From Candidatus Nitrosopelagicus brevis (GTDB taxonomy: Archaea; Thermoproteota; Nitrososphaeria; Nitrososphaerales; Nitrosopumilaceae), in the NCBI RefSeq assembly GCF_000812185.1, contig NZ_CP007026.1, positions 811,107 through 875,106 of the forward strand: DNA of 64,000 nucleotides. Reading direction: 5' to 3'. The translations under genes and the position numbers were made by a program. Position 1 is the stretch's first letter; each line of letters begins with the position of its first letter. Below are positions 17,227 through 25,929 of the stretch, in pieces. Below the pieces are notes generated by a model. The model had not been told where the DNA came from. It ran no database searches and was given only the letters and a program-made list of their open reading frames with translations.

Positions 17227-18749
17227 GTTTAGGATTTGTTGTAGGAGAATCAAAGCCAAATGTAGTAACAATTCAGTCATCAAGAGCACTTCCAATAGGA
17301 GAATATGTCATAATCGAGGTAGAGGAAGGAAAAATTGTAGGATTAGTAGAAACATCATTTGTCACAAGTGCAGCATTGTCAGATGTAAGAAATTATGATG
17401 AGGCAGAAGAGAGTATAGAACTTGCAGAATTAAACAAACGTGATAAGAGCTATACTGGGAAAATTTTGATTTTAGGATTCTTAGAGATGTTACGAAAAGG
17501 AAAAGCAATACTTCCTGCAATTCCACCATTACCAGGTACCAAGGTAATCAAAGCAACAAAAACAGATTTAGGAGAAATTTTTGCGCCTGAGAAAAACGAA
17601 TGGCTAAAAATTGGAAACCTCTTAAGAAATCAAGACATTGACTCGAAGATTAATCTTAACAAAATTGTTTCGAGACATCTAGGAATTTTAGCAATGACTG
17701 GAATGGGAAAAAGTAACCTTGTTTCACTACTTGCATCAAAAATTGCAGCATTGAGCGGAACAGTAATTATTTTTGATTATCATAATGACTATGCAGATTT
17801 AGACATACCAAAAATTAATGTGATTGATGCAAAAATCAATCCGAGATTATTGGATGCTGAGACATTATCAGAAGTTTTAGAGATTAGAGAAGGTGCAGAC
17901 ATTCAACAAAGAATTTTACGAAAAGCATTCACGCCAGAAGTAAAAGAATCTGCTAATTTTTGGGAGGCACTTGATCAACAAGTCCAGTATATTGGAAGTG
18001 ATCCAGAAAGAAAAGAAGAAAGACATTCAGCAGATAGAGTTCAAGATAAAATTGATGATGCACGAAATAGATTTGCAGATATTTTAGATCCTGATATGGT
18101 ATATCCTGTAGGATTAATCAAAGAAGGAAGATTAAACATTCTAAATGTTTCAGAATTTAGTGACAAGCAAGCAAATGTTGCGCTAGGTTACTATCTTCAA
18201 GAATTACTTAATGATAGAAAAGCCGCAAGTAATGCAAAAAGTGCAAAAAGTAAATCAAAGAAAAATTATATGTTCAACAGTCCAATCTTTGTGATTATTG
18301 AGGAGGCTCATGTTTTCATTCCTAAAGGAGAAGATGCCAGAGCAAAATATTGGGCAACGAAAATTGCTAGAGAAGGTCGTAAGTTTGGATTAGGATTGTG
18401 CGTAGTTTCACAAAGACCACGAAATATTGAGCCTAGTATTCTCAGTCAAATGGGCTCTTTAGCTGTAATGAAAATGGTTCAAGAAGATGACCAACATCAA
18501 ATTGCATCTGCATCTGAATCAATTAGTAGAGATTTGATTGCTCAATTAACATCGTTAAATGTTGGTGATGCCGTATTGGTAGGTCAATGGGTCAACTTAC
18601 CAGCAATAATTCACATTGATGAAATGAAAGGTAAGATAATCGGTTCAGACCAAAATGCAGTAGACCAATGGACTATTGCAAAAAAGTTTGAAAATGAAAA
18701 TAAGGCACAAGCTCAAGGAACAGTACAAAAAGACTTGTTATTAGATTAA
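17223..18749 (+). CDS. herA: HerA hexameric DNA translocase
   Basis: FtsK/HerA-type ATPase that pumps DNA through the NurA nuclease. At 508 aa it has an N-terminal HAS-barrel (SLGFVVGESKPNVVTIQSS and following strands), the P-loop MTGMGKSNL near 158-166, Walker B FVIIEEAHVFI near 355, and a sensor region IAREGRKFGLGLCVVSQRP with the arginine finger region after it. It overlaps nurA by four bases, and mre11 begins one base after its stop, which indicates tight co-expression of the resection machinery. Confidence 0.95.
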   Translation: MSLGFVVGESKPNVVTIQSSRALPIGEYVIIEVEEGKIVGLVETSFVTSAALSDVRNYDEAEESIELAELNKRDKSYTGKILILGFLEMLRKGKAILPAIPPLPGTKVIKATKTDLGEIFAPEKNEWLKIGNLLRNQDIDSKINLNKIVSRHLGILAMTGMGKSNLVSLLASKIAALSGTVIIFDYHNDYADLDIPKINVIDAKINPRLLDAETLSEVLEIREGADIQQRILRKAFTPEVKESANFWEALDQQVQYIGSDPERKEERHSADRVQDKIDDARNRFADILDPDMVYPVGLIKEGRLNILNVSEFSDKQANVALGYYLQELLNDRKAASNAKSAKSKSKKNYMFNSPIFVIIEEAHVFIPKGEDARAKYWATKIAREGRKFGLGLCVVSQRPRNIEPSILSQMGSLAVMKMVQEDDQHQIASASESISRDLIAQLTSLNVGDAVLVGQWVNLPAIIHIDEMKGKIIGSDQNAVDQWTIAKKFENENKAQAQGTVQKDLLLD

Positions 18750-18750
18750 A

Positions 18751-19887
18751 ATGAAATTTTCTCATATTTCAGATACACATCTTGGATTAGTCCAATATGG
18801 ATTAGAAGAAAGGGAACAAGACATCTATAATTCATTTAATCAAGCAATTGATATTTCAATAAATGATAAAGTTGATTTTGTGATTTTTGCAGGAGATGTT
18901 TTTCATACACCAACGCCAAGCGGTACTGCAATTTTGCAAATGGCAAATGCACTAAAGAGATTAAAACAAAATGGAATTGAATCATTTTTTGTCTTAGGTG
19001 AGCATGATATTAGCAGAGTTCGCACTACTCCAATTCCATATGTCTATCATAATTTAGAATTTTCAAAATATATTGGGAGAGAGGAACCAGTATATTACAA
19101 AAATGTGATGATCATAGGCCTTGATAAGATTAGGAAGAATGAGATGGAGGGGTTAGAAGAAAAATTTTCAAAATTAGAATCACTAGCAAGTAAACATGAT
19201 GGACATAAAATTTTAGTTTTACACCAGGGTATTACTGAAGTAAACAAATTTGCTGGAGAAATAAATTCTACTGATCTTCCAAAAAATTTCACATATTATG
19301 CAATGGGTCACCTACACGATAAATTTCTAAAACAGTATGAGCATCTGAAAGGACCTCTTGTGTATCCAGGGTCTACAGACATGACATCAAATCAAGGAGA
19401 TGTAGAAAAAGGATTTTTTGAAGTTGATATTTCAGAAACTGATGCAAAACCTGAATGGAAAAAACTTGATACAAGATTACAAATTATAGAAAAAATAGAA
19501 TTTGAAAAAATAGATTCAGGAATTCAAGAATTAAATGAAAAAATTTCAAAATTAGAAAAAAAACCAATAATAAAAATAAAGATCAAAGGGGACAATTTAG
19601 AACGAGATGTTATAGAAAGAAAATTTACAGAATTAGCCTCAAAATCATTACATTTTTCATGGGAACTATCTAAAGAGGAGGATGAATCATCCGTATTTTT
19701 AAACAGACCAGCACAAATTGATCAAGAATTATTCAAACTTGCAGTAAATGCTTTGAAATCAGAAAAATTAGCCCATATTGCAATAAATGAATTATTACCA
19801 TTATTATCAACAAGACAAGTAGATAGTGCAACACAAGTGGTTATAGAAAATTTTAGTAATTTTTCGGAGAAAGAAAATGATTCATAG
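18751..19887 (+). CDS. mre11: Mre11 double-strand-break nuclease
   Basis: Metallophosphoesterase that, with Rad50, recognises and trims DNA ends. Motifs in order: SDTHLG with Asp8 and His10, FAGDVFH with Asp49, LGEHDISR with Glu84-His85-Asp86, LVLHQGI, and AMGHLHD. The third motif is normally GNHD: the Asn that ligates the active-site metal is Glu here. The remaining residues are intact, so the enzyme is probably active with altered metal binding. At 378 aa it includes the capping domain and the C-terminal Rad50-binding helices. Its last 11 bases overlap rad50. Confidence 0.93.
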   Translation: MKFSHISDTHLGLVQYGLEEREQDIYNSFNQAIDISINDKVDFVIFAGDVFHTPTPSGTAILQMANALKRLKQNGIESFFVLGEHDISRVRTTPIPYVYHNLEFSKYIGREEPVYYKNVMIIGLDKIRKNEMEGLEEKFSKLESLASKHDGHKILVLHQGITEVNKFAGEINSTDLPKNFTYYAMGHLHDKFLKQYEHLKGPLVYPGSTDMTSNQGDVEKGFFEVDISETDAKPEWKKLDTRLQIIEKIEFEKIDSGIQELNEKISKLEKKPIIKIKIKGDNLERDVIERKFTELASKSLHFSWELSKEEDESSVFLNRPAQIDQELFKLAVNALKSEKLAHIAINELLPLLSTRQVDSATQVVIENFSNFSEKENDS

Positions 19888-21958
19888 TATAGAACTAATA
19901 GATTTCTTAGCACATCATAACACAAAGTTAGACTTTAGTAACGATGCAACAGTATTCGTTGGACAAAATGGAGCAGGAAAATCAAGCATAATTGATGCAA
20001 TAACATTTTCACTATTTGGAGCACACACGAGAAAAAACAACAAGAGTTTGATAAGAAGAGGGGCAAACAAATCATTAGTTAAAGTAGATTTTTCTGCAAA
20101 CGGAAAAAATTACAGAACAGTTAGACAAATTGATGCCAAAGGAACGTTAACTGCACAATTTTTAGAAAAAAATGGTGAAGACTTTATCCCTATTGCAGAA
20201 GGAGAAAGAAAACAATTTGGCGAATCCATGACAGAAGAAGTTGAAAAAGTATTAGGAATAAATTTTGAAAAATTAAAAATTGCTTCAATAGTTCAACAAG
20301 GAGAACTGAATTCAATCATAAAAGCAAAACCAAAGGAATTCAAAGAATTATTGAATACAATCATTGGAATTGATAGATTAGATGTAGCAGTGGAATCTAT
20401 GAAAGAAGTTTTGAAAGAATTTAGGAAAGATATTCAAACAAAACATGGTTTTGATGATACACAAATTGAACTATTAGAAAATAGAATGAATGAATTTCAA
20501 AATGAAATAACTAATTCAAAACCAATGATGAAGAAGTTAGAAGAGGAAAAACAGGTTAGAGAAACAAAAATAATACAAATTGAACAAGAAGTTGAAAAAG
20601 ATAGTGTTAAAGAGATTCAATTAAGAGAATTAGAGGATCAAAAAGAAGAATTAGTATCATACGCAAAAGAGACAATTAAAAAAATTCAAAGAGATGTAAT
20701 GGAAGAAGAAAGAAAAGTTAACGAATGTAAGGGATGTTTTTCAATTGTTAGTAAGAGAGGAGAGATAGAAAGCAGATTATTCAAACTCGAGGAAGAATTA
20801 CAAACAATTACAAAAGAATTAGTTGAATCTGAGAAAAAGAAAATTCGTTTTGAAGAACAAGGGGAGTTTGCAAATAGATTAGAGTTAAAAGATGGAAAAT
20901 GTCCAGTATGTGATTCCAAGGTTGATCATTTGAATCCACTATTTCAAAAAGAGCATTTGGAAGAAGAAATTAAGACACTTGACAGAAAAATTTCACAAAC
21001 AAAAGAAAAACAAGTAGAGTTAGAAGATTCAATTGAAAAAGTAAATGATGAACTAAGAGAGGCGGAAAATGCCGATATCAAATTAAAGACACATAACATT
21101 TCAACTGAGACAGAATTAGAGCAAATTGCTGCAACAATCAAAGAGAAAGTAAAAAAAATTAAAGATATACCAATTACAATTAACTCAGGTCAGCTTTTAG
21201 AAGCATCATCAATTGATGCACATGCAAAGATGAAATATGAAAAAATTTTACAAATTGAAAAGACTACTAGTGGATTTAATCAAGATGAGTTTCTTTTAAA
21301 GAAGAAAGATTTGATTCAAAATCGTGATAGATTACGTCAGATTGATCAAGAGTTTGGTGCAACATCTAACAGAATAGAAAATGCTGAACAACAACTCGAA
21401 AGGAATAGAATAATTTTAGATGAACTACACAATGTAAGAAAATATGTCATAGAATTAGAGAATATTCAAAAAAATGTTTACAGCATAGATGGGCCAGTAG
21501 CAAAGAGTCTACGTTCATGGGCATTAGATATAATTTCTGAAAAAGCATCAGAATATTTGGAGAGATTAAACACAAAGATTCAGAGAATTTCACTTTCCCA
21601 AAAAACACGAGATGTGAATATTACATGCTATGCTAGATCAACAATGTTAGAATTAGAATCACTTAGTGGAGGAGAGCAAGTAAGTATTGCTTTGTCATTA
21701 AGATTAGGAATGGCACATTTGTTAGGTGCCTCAAATCTGAATTTCATGATATTGGATGAACCTACCACACATCTTGATAGCGAACGAAGAAAAGCACTTG
21801 TAGGAGTATTGTCACAATTAGCAAGTATTAGAGGTGAAGAGGCTTCAATGCAATTTATTATAATATCTCATGACGCAGAAATTTTTGAAGATTCATCTGT
21901 AGAGAATATTTACAATTTTGAATCAGCAATTAATGGAACGCTAGTTAATCCACTTTAG
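19877..21958 (+). CDS. rad50: Rad50 ATPase with zinc hook
   Basis: SMC-like ATPase partner of Mre11. Walker A is GQNGAGKSS at residues 29-37, the signature LSGGEQVSIALSLRLG lies near 596, and Walker B MILDEPTTHLD near 622. The zinc-hook CPVC sits near residue 342, flanked on both sides by coiled coil. The protein is 693 aa, shorter than well-studied archaeal Rad50 of nearly 900 aa, because both coiled-coil arms are short. Start ATG lies within the end of mre11, so translation is coupled. Confidence 0.95.
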   Translation: MIHSIELIDFLAHHNTKLDFSNDATVFVGQNGAGKSSIIDAITFSLFGAHTRKNNKSLIRRGANKSLVKVDFSANGKNYRTVRQIDAKGTLTAQFLEKNGEDFIPIAEGERKQFGESMTEEVEKVLGINFEKLKIASIVQQGELNSIIKAKPKEFKELLNTIIGIDRLDVAVESMKEVLKEFRKDIQTKHGFDDTQIELLENRMNEFQNEITNSKPMMKKLEEEKQVRETKIIQIEQEVEKDSVKEIQLRELEDQKEELVSYAKETIKKIQRDVMEEERKVNECKGCFSIVSKRGEIESRLFKLEEELQTITKELVESEKKKIRFEEQGEFANRLELKDGKCPVCDSKVDHLNPLFQKEHLEEEIKTLDRKISQTKEKQVELEDSIEKVNDELREAENADIKLKTHNISTETELEQIAATIKEKVKKIKDIPITINSGQLLEASSIDAHAKMKYEKILQIEKTTSGFNQDEFLLKKKDLIQNRDRLRQIDQEFGATSNRIENAEQQLERNRIILDELHNVRKYVIELENIQKNVYSIDGPVAKSLRSWALDIISEKASEYLERLNTKIQRISLSQKTRDVNITCYARSTMLELESLSGGEQVSIALSLRLGMAHLLGASNLNFMILDEPTTHLDSERRKALVGVLSQLASIRGEEASMQFIIISHDAEIFEDSSVENIYNFESAINGTLVNPL

Positions 21959-22443
21959 CCGCCAGTTAATTTACCAAACTTTTCACTTTTGCACAAAGTT
22001 TTCATAAATTCCAAGTTAGATAATGCAACTACTGCAGAATGTCTTACAGACTCTTCAGGATCATTTAGTGCTTTTTCTAAAACCTCAGGTTCACCTGTAG
22101 AACCAACAACTCCTAGTGCTACTGCTGCTTCATGTCTAACAAACATGCTAGGATCATTTGCAGTAGCATCTTCAAGTGGTGCAATTCCACTACTAAAGCA
22201 CATCTGACCAAGTGAAAATGCGGCTTCATGTCTAACTAGTTCATTAGGGTCATCTTTGAGAACTTTGGCAATATATTGGACCTTATCCTCACCACCTAAA
22301 TCTACAAGAATGCAAGTTGCTCTGCATCTTACAACATAATCATCATGATCTAATAATTTCACAAAATAATCGGTATCTTCTTTTTCATAATGAGATTCCA
22401 TTTCTGCAAATAGATCAATTCTAGATTGTGGTACTACTTCCAT
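21955..22443 (-). CDS. HEAT-repeat protein
   Basis: A 162-aa alpha-solenoid of four or five HEAT repeats of the PBS-lyase type. Repeat cores read DDYVVRCRATCILVDLG, PNELVRHEAAFSLGQM, PSMFVRHEAAVALGVVG and EESVRHSAVVALSNL, each with the conserved VRxxAxxAL pattern. The repeats resemble deoxyhypusine hydroxylase, but the HE metal motifs of that enzyme are not placed as expected (HEA occurs only as part of the helix), so a binding or scaffold role is more likely. It converges on rad50 with a four-base overlap. Confidence 0.8.
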   Translation of the reverse strand: MEVVPQSRIDLFAEMESHYEKEDTDYFVKLLDHDDYVVRCRATCILVDLGGEDKVQYIAKVLKDDPNELVRHEAAFSLGQMCFSSGIAPLEDATANDPSMFVRHEAAVALGVVGSTGEPEVLEKALNDPEESVRHSAVVALSNLEFMKTLCKSEKFGKLTGG

Positions 22444-22528
22444 GTTTGACGTCTTTTCCAGTCCTTTTTAATTCCTTTTTTTTAAAATGTCAGTTATCTT
22501 TTTAATGGAAATGTAGATCAGAAAATTT

Positions 22529-23185
22529 ATGGTAGCAATTGGAGAAAAAGCACCGAATCTCAAATTAGGAAAATGGGTTCAAGGAATGGAGACAAACTTT
22601 GACAAAGAAGGTGATAATGTAAAACTGGTCGAGGTGTTTCAGGTTAACTGTCCAGGTTGTTTTATGCATTCAATTCCAGAAATTATCAATATTTATCAAA
22701 AATTCAAAGGAGACGGATTGACGGTGATGGGAGTAGCTACTGCATTTGAGGATTATGACAAAAATACATTGGAGAATTTAGAAATGCTTTTGACAACAGG
22801 AGAAGTTGTCGGCGATACAAAACAAGCATTATCACAATATGGTCAACTCAAAGATGGGAAATTACCATACAAAATTCCATATCCAGTAGCAATGGATTCC
22901 CTAGTAAAAGAAGGAGGAGAACCAACAAAAGAAAAAATGACTGCATTTATCAAGAATCAGCTTCCAGATTTTGATTCACAACCAGAAGACTACAAACAAC
23001 AAATTTTTGAGCGTGTTAAAGGATATTTCAAATCAAAAGAATATTCTGCGGAGACATTTGAAATGTACTCACTGCAAGGTACGCCTTCAACTATCTTAGT
23101 AGATAGAAAGGGAGTTTTACGAGACGTGTCATTTGGTCAAACTGTAAATCTTGAATCAATGATACAGAAATTATTAAGCGAATAA
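22529..23185 (+). CDS. thioredoxin-fold redoxin (AhpC/TSA or TlpA-like)
   Basis: A 218-aa cytosolic thiol protein. The thioredoxin fold starts with GEKAPNLKLGKWV; the redox pair is Cys41 and Cys44 in VNCPGCFMHSIPE. It has a long insertion of about 90 residues before the cis-proline strand (QGTPSTILVDRKGVLR, around 190), larger than in TlpA. It could reduce disulfides or peroxides, or serve another redox role. No signal peptide is present. It converges with the next gene, the coding ends overlapping by 12 bases. Confidence 0.8.
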   Translation: MVAIGEKAPNLKLGKWVQGMETNFDKEGDNVKLVEVFQVNCPGCFMHSIPEIINIYQKFKGDGLTVMGVATAFEDYDKNTLENLEMLLTTGEVVGDTKQALSQYGQLKDGKLPYKIPYPVAMDSLVKEGGEPTKEKMTAFIKNQLPDFDSQPEDYKQQIFERVKGYFKSKEYSAETFEMYSLQGTPSTILVDRKGVLRDVSFGQTVNLESMIQKLLSE

Positions 23186-23953
23186 TTTTTTGTATTTTCT
23201 TAGAACAATCAAACCAATAAATGAAGTTGCAAGAACTAGTGGTGCAATTTCATAAAATTCAGGCACTACATATGTTCCAATAATTTCAATTTTTTCATTA
23301 TCAGAATTAAATGAAATGTTCATAGTATTGTCTTCAATAGTGTAATCAGACTCAACGCCATCAATCATCACAATAAAAGAACCATCATCAAAAGGAGTAA
23401 TTACATCATCAGATAATGTAAATGATAACACGCCATTATCACCTGGATCAAATAATGTAAAAGTTAAGGAACTTGTAGATTGATTTTCATCAATATTATC
23501 AACATAACCATCAGTTATACGATAATCAATTATATCCCTAATGTTAAATGTATCAAGATATGTTGTCCCAAAAATTTCAATTTTATGTTTTCCCATTCCT
23601 GAAAAATCCATTGTTAGAAAGGTAGTATTACTTCCAGCCTTTAAGTCTGGCATGAATTTGTCACCATCAATAAATATAGAATAATCACCACCAATCAATT
23701 GGTTACGAAAGCTAATTTCTAGTGAATTATTTTCTAAGGAACTTAGAACAAACAATGTGATTGATTTTTTGTCTTTATCAAAATCAAGATTGGTTACATC
23801 TAGATTTCCAGTAACTTCAACTACAAATGAATGTCCGTCAGTTTTTACAGGAAATGTGAATTTAAGACCAGTTTTATCAGAAAGTGGTACAGCATCAGCA
23901 AGTGGAATAGTTATTGATAAGACTATTAGAAAAATTAATAATTTTTTTATCAT
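23174..23953 (-). CDS. secreted protein with PEFG-CTERM-like tail and two beta-rich domains
   Basis: A 259-aa exported protein. An N-terminal signal peptide (KKLLIFLIVLSITIPLADA) leads into two related beta-sandwich-like units, each ending in an IEI-F/I-GT motif (near 130 and 222). The C-terminus is VVPEFYEIAP, a hydrophobic helix and a basic end (RKYKKLFA), the layout of PEFG-CTERM sorting signals, with Tyr for Gly. Such proteins are thought to be processed by an archaeosortase-type enzyme at the surface. Its start overlaps the end of the L15e gene by four bases. Function unknown. Confidence 0.75.
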   Translation of the reverse strand: MIKKLLIFLIVLSITIPLADAVPLSDKTGLKFTFPVKTDGHSFVVEVTGNLDVTNLDFDKDKKSITLFVLSSLENNSLEISFRNQLIGGDYSIFIDGDKFMPDLKAGSNTTFLTMDFSGMGKHKIEIFGTTYLDTFNIRDIIDYRITDGYVDNIDENQSTSSLTFTLFDPGDNGVLSFTLSDDVITPFDDGSFIVMIDGVESDYTIEDNTMNISFNSDNEKIEIIGTYVVPEFYEIAPLVLATSFIGLIVLRKYKKLFA

Positions 23954-24417
23954 GCAGCGACTTTGATTACTCTTTTTCTTAATTCTTTGTCATTTACAAT
24001 ACTTGGATGTGATGGGTCTGCTAATATTACCTCATACCAGTAATGTTTGCCGTCTTTGTACAGAAAATAAGAACCTAAAAGTTTCATATTTGGATATTTC
24101 TCAAGTACACGTCTGTTTGCTACAGTTTTCATATTATCGTCTTGTTTGATTCTAGTTACACCCAGATGTTTTGGACGTCTTCCACCTCGTGGTCTTTGAC
24201 GTCTCATTCCTCCAGTTCCAACTCGCATTCTAATTACAACGATTCCTTGTTTTGCTTTGTAACCAAGTCGTCTTGCGCGTAAAAGTCTACTAGGTCGCTC
24301 AATACGTGTAGCGGCGTCTTCTTTTCTCCAAACAATTGCACGCTCTCGCAATACGATAGAATTTTCCTTCCACATTTTGTACCATACAGTGTCTTGGTTA
24401 GTTGTCATTAGATTCAT
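23950..24417 (-). CDS. rpl15e: ribosomal protein L15e, short form
   Basis: Large-subunit protein. Core motifs are RIERPSRLLRARRLGYKAKQ (written as RIERPSRL and RARRLGYKAKQGIVV), KHLGVTRIKQDDN, VLEKYPNMKLLGSYFLYKDGKHYWYEVIL in pieces LEKYPNMKLLGSYF and YWYEVILADPSHPSI. It stops after 155 aa, lacking the last 35-40 residues of typical archaeal L15e with the HRGRxFRGLT segment. A GGGGAT ribosome-binding site stands eight bases before ATG 24417, supporting that start over the in-frame ATG nine bases later. Confidence 0.92.
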   Translation of the reverse strand: MNLMTTNQDTVWYKMWKENSIVLRERAIVWRKEDAATRIERPSRLLRARRLGYKAKQGIVVIRMRVGTGGMRRQRPRGGRRPKHLGVTRIKQDDNMKTVANRRVLEKYPNMKLLGSYFLYKDGKHYWYEVILADPSHPSIVNDKELRKRVIKVAA

Positions 24418-24494
24418 AGAAAAAAATCCCCTTAATAATCCTATGAAGAGAAAAATGTAAAATTCATTATATTATGTAGAAATTAGGTAAAGGT

Positions 24495-25160
24495 ATGAGA
24501 CAATATTTACTGTTAATTATAGGAGCAAGTATTATTTTCTCATCTAGCGCTTATGCTCAAGATGTACAAAATATTGAGATAGCGATTTCATCTCCAAGTT
24601 ACAATTATGGAGACAAATTAGATTATACTATAATTATCTCAGAGGTTACAGGAGAAGATGCGGTTATTTTTATTACAAATACTGTTGGAAATAAAAGTCA
24701 ATTATTATCAATACCAATATCACAAGAAGAATCTAGAATAATTGCACCATTTTCATTTGATAGCATAATATGGAATGAAGGTACCTACGAACTGGAATTA
24801 CAATATTCAGGGGCTACAGCTACAACATCATTTACAATTGTAAATGATGGAACAATTGGTATACCATATTGGATAAAAGATGTATCAAAGATATGGGTTA
24901 GCGGTCAAACAGATGATGATGAATTTGCAAAATCAATTCAATTTTTAATTGATGAAAATATTATTTTTAATGCTAAACCAGGAAAAGAATTACAGATACC
25001 CGATTGGTTTAAGATGACAACTGGATGGTGGGTAAATAATCAAATACCAGACACAATTTATGGAGATGCATTACAATTTTTAATTAATGAAAGAGTGATT
25101 GAGATACCAATTAATCAAAAATCATTTGATCAAGAATCATCATCAGATAAAACTTTGTGA
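24495..25160 (+). CDS. secreted protein with Ig-like domain and tryptophan repeat motifs
   Basis: A 221-aa exported protein with a signal peptide (residues 1-21, cleaved near AYA-QD). Residues 25-115 form a beta-sandwich of the kind common in thaumarchaeal surface proteins. Two helical repeats follow, IPYWIKDVSKIWVSGQ with DEFAKSIQFLIDENII, and IPDWFKMTTGWWVNNQ with YGDALQFLINERVIEI. This W-rich repeat recurs in many Nitrosopumilus exported proteins, to my knowledge without a defined function. The last 31 bases overlap the convergent gene. Confidence 0.7.
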   Translation: MRQYLLLIIGASIIFSSSAYAQDVQNIEIAISSPSYNYGDKLDYTIIISEVTGEDAVIFITNTVGNKSQLLSIPISQEESRIIAPFSFDSIIWNEGTYELELQYSGATATTSFTIVNDGTIGIPYWIKDVSKIWVSGQTDDDEFAKSIQFLIDENIIFNAKPGKELQIPDWFKMTTGWWVNNQIPDTIYGDALQFLINERVIEIPINQKSFDQESSSDKTL

Positions 25161-25927
25161 CTTTTCTTACCAATACCCCATAAGATCATCATAATCACAA
25201 TTCCAAGTGACATTCCAATTACGATAGAGTAGATTAGAGGTCCAGTTCTAAAATCAGATGCATTTTTTTCCATAGGAGATAAAACACATTCTCCGTTTTC
25301 ATAGACAGTACCATCACCACAAGTATTCATCATATTTTCAATTTTTTCTTCTTCAGCATTTTTTACGTCAATTTCTGCTTGTGCTTTTGCTGCGGCTTCA
25401 GCTTCTGCTTTTGTGTCAGATTCTGCTTGTGCTTTTGCTGCGGCTTCAGCTTCTGCTTGTGCGTCAGCTTCTGCTTGTGCTTTTGCTGCAGCATCAACAT
25501 CTTGTTGTTTTTGTTCTATCAGAAATGAATTGTTTGCAAGAATTGTTCCAATAATTTCTATTTCTTCAGTTCCTGCAGAAAGTGAGAATGACAAAGTTCT
25601 ATATTCATCAGTTTTTACTTCTTCAAACTCAATTTCGTCACCGTCAGATAAGATAAAGAAATCATCGTCAGAGTATCCAAGTTTTGCATCAAAAAAGTCT
25701 CTTTGAAAAGTGATAGATACATCACCATCAGAGCCAGATACTTCTGTTTCAAAAATTAGAGATATGAAATCAAGATCAGCAGTGACAGATTTCAAAACTA
25801 CATTATTTGCGTTATAATCAATATCATAATTGGCATTATCAATTTCAGTTGAAACCGTATCAGCAAATGCTGGTGGAATGACTAATGAGAAAAATAGTAC
25901 AGTAATGTATGCAATCTTTGGTTTCAA
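25130..25927 (-). CDS. exported protein with beta domain, Ala/Glu coiled coil and C-terminal anchor
   Basis: A 265-aa protein: signal peptide (KIAYITVLFFSLVIPPAFA), one beta-rich domain (about 25-130) ending in EEIEIIGTI, then an alanine/glutamate/glutamine repeat coil (AKAQAEADAQAEAEAAAKAQ and onward, about 145-200), a two-cysteine motif (CGDGTVYENGEC), and a transmembrane helix near the C-terminus (IYSIVIGMSLGIVIMMIL) followed by a short cytosolic tail. The coil may act as a stalk holding the domain away from the membrane. The beta domain resembles those in the genes at 23174 and 37463. Function unknown. Confidence 0.7.
   Translation of the reverse strand: MKPKIAYITVLFFSLVIPPAFADTVSTEIDNANYDIDYNANNVVLKSVTADLDFISLIFETEVSGSDGDVSITFQRDFFDAKLGYSDDDFFILSDGDEIEFEEVKTDEYRTLSFSLSAGTEEIEIIGTILANNSFLIEQKQQDVDAAAKAQAEADAQAEAEAAAKAQAESDTKAEAEAAAKAQAEIDVKNAEEEKIENMMNTCGDGTVYENGECVLSPMEKNASDFRTGPLIYSIVIGMSLGIVIMMILWGIGKKSHKVLSDDDS
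25372..25493 (-). repeat. degenerate Ala/Glu-coding tandem repeat
   Basis: Blocks of about 30-48 bases built from GCTTCTGCTTGTGCT and TTTGCTGCGGCTTCA recur several times within the coding region of the stalk protein, encoding the AKAQAEAEA coil. Copies share long identical stretches, so length variation between strains is likely. Confidence 0.7.
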
Positions 25928-25929
25928 TC

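Noticed and set aside
21955-22443. HEAT-repeat protein as deoxyhypusine hydroxylase
   Set aside because: The repeats match the fold but the paired His-Glu metal motifs of the enzyme are not present in the expected positions.
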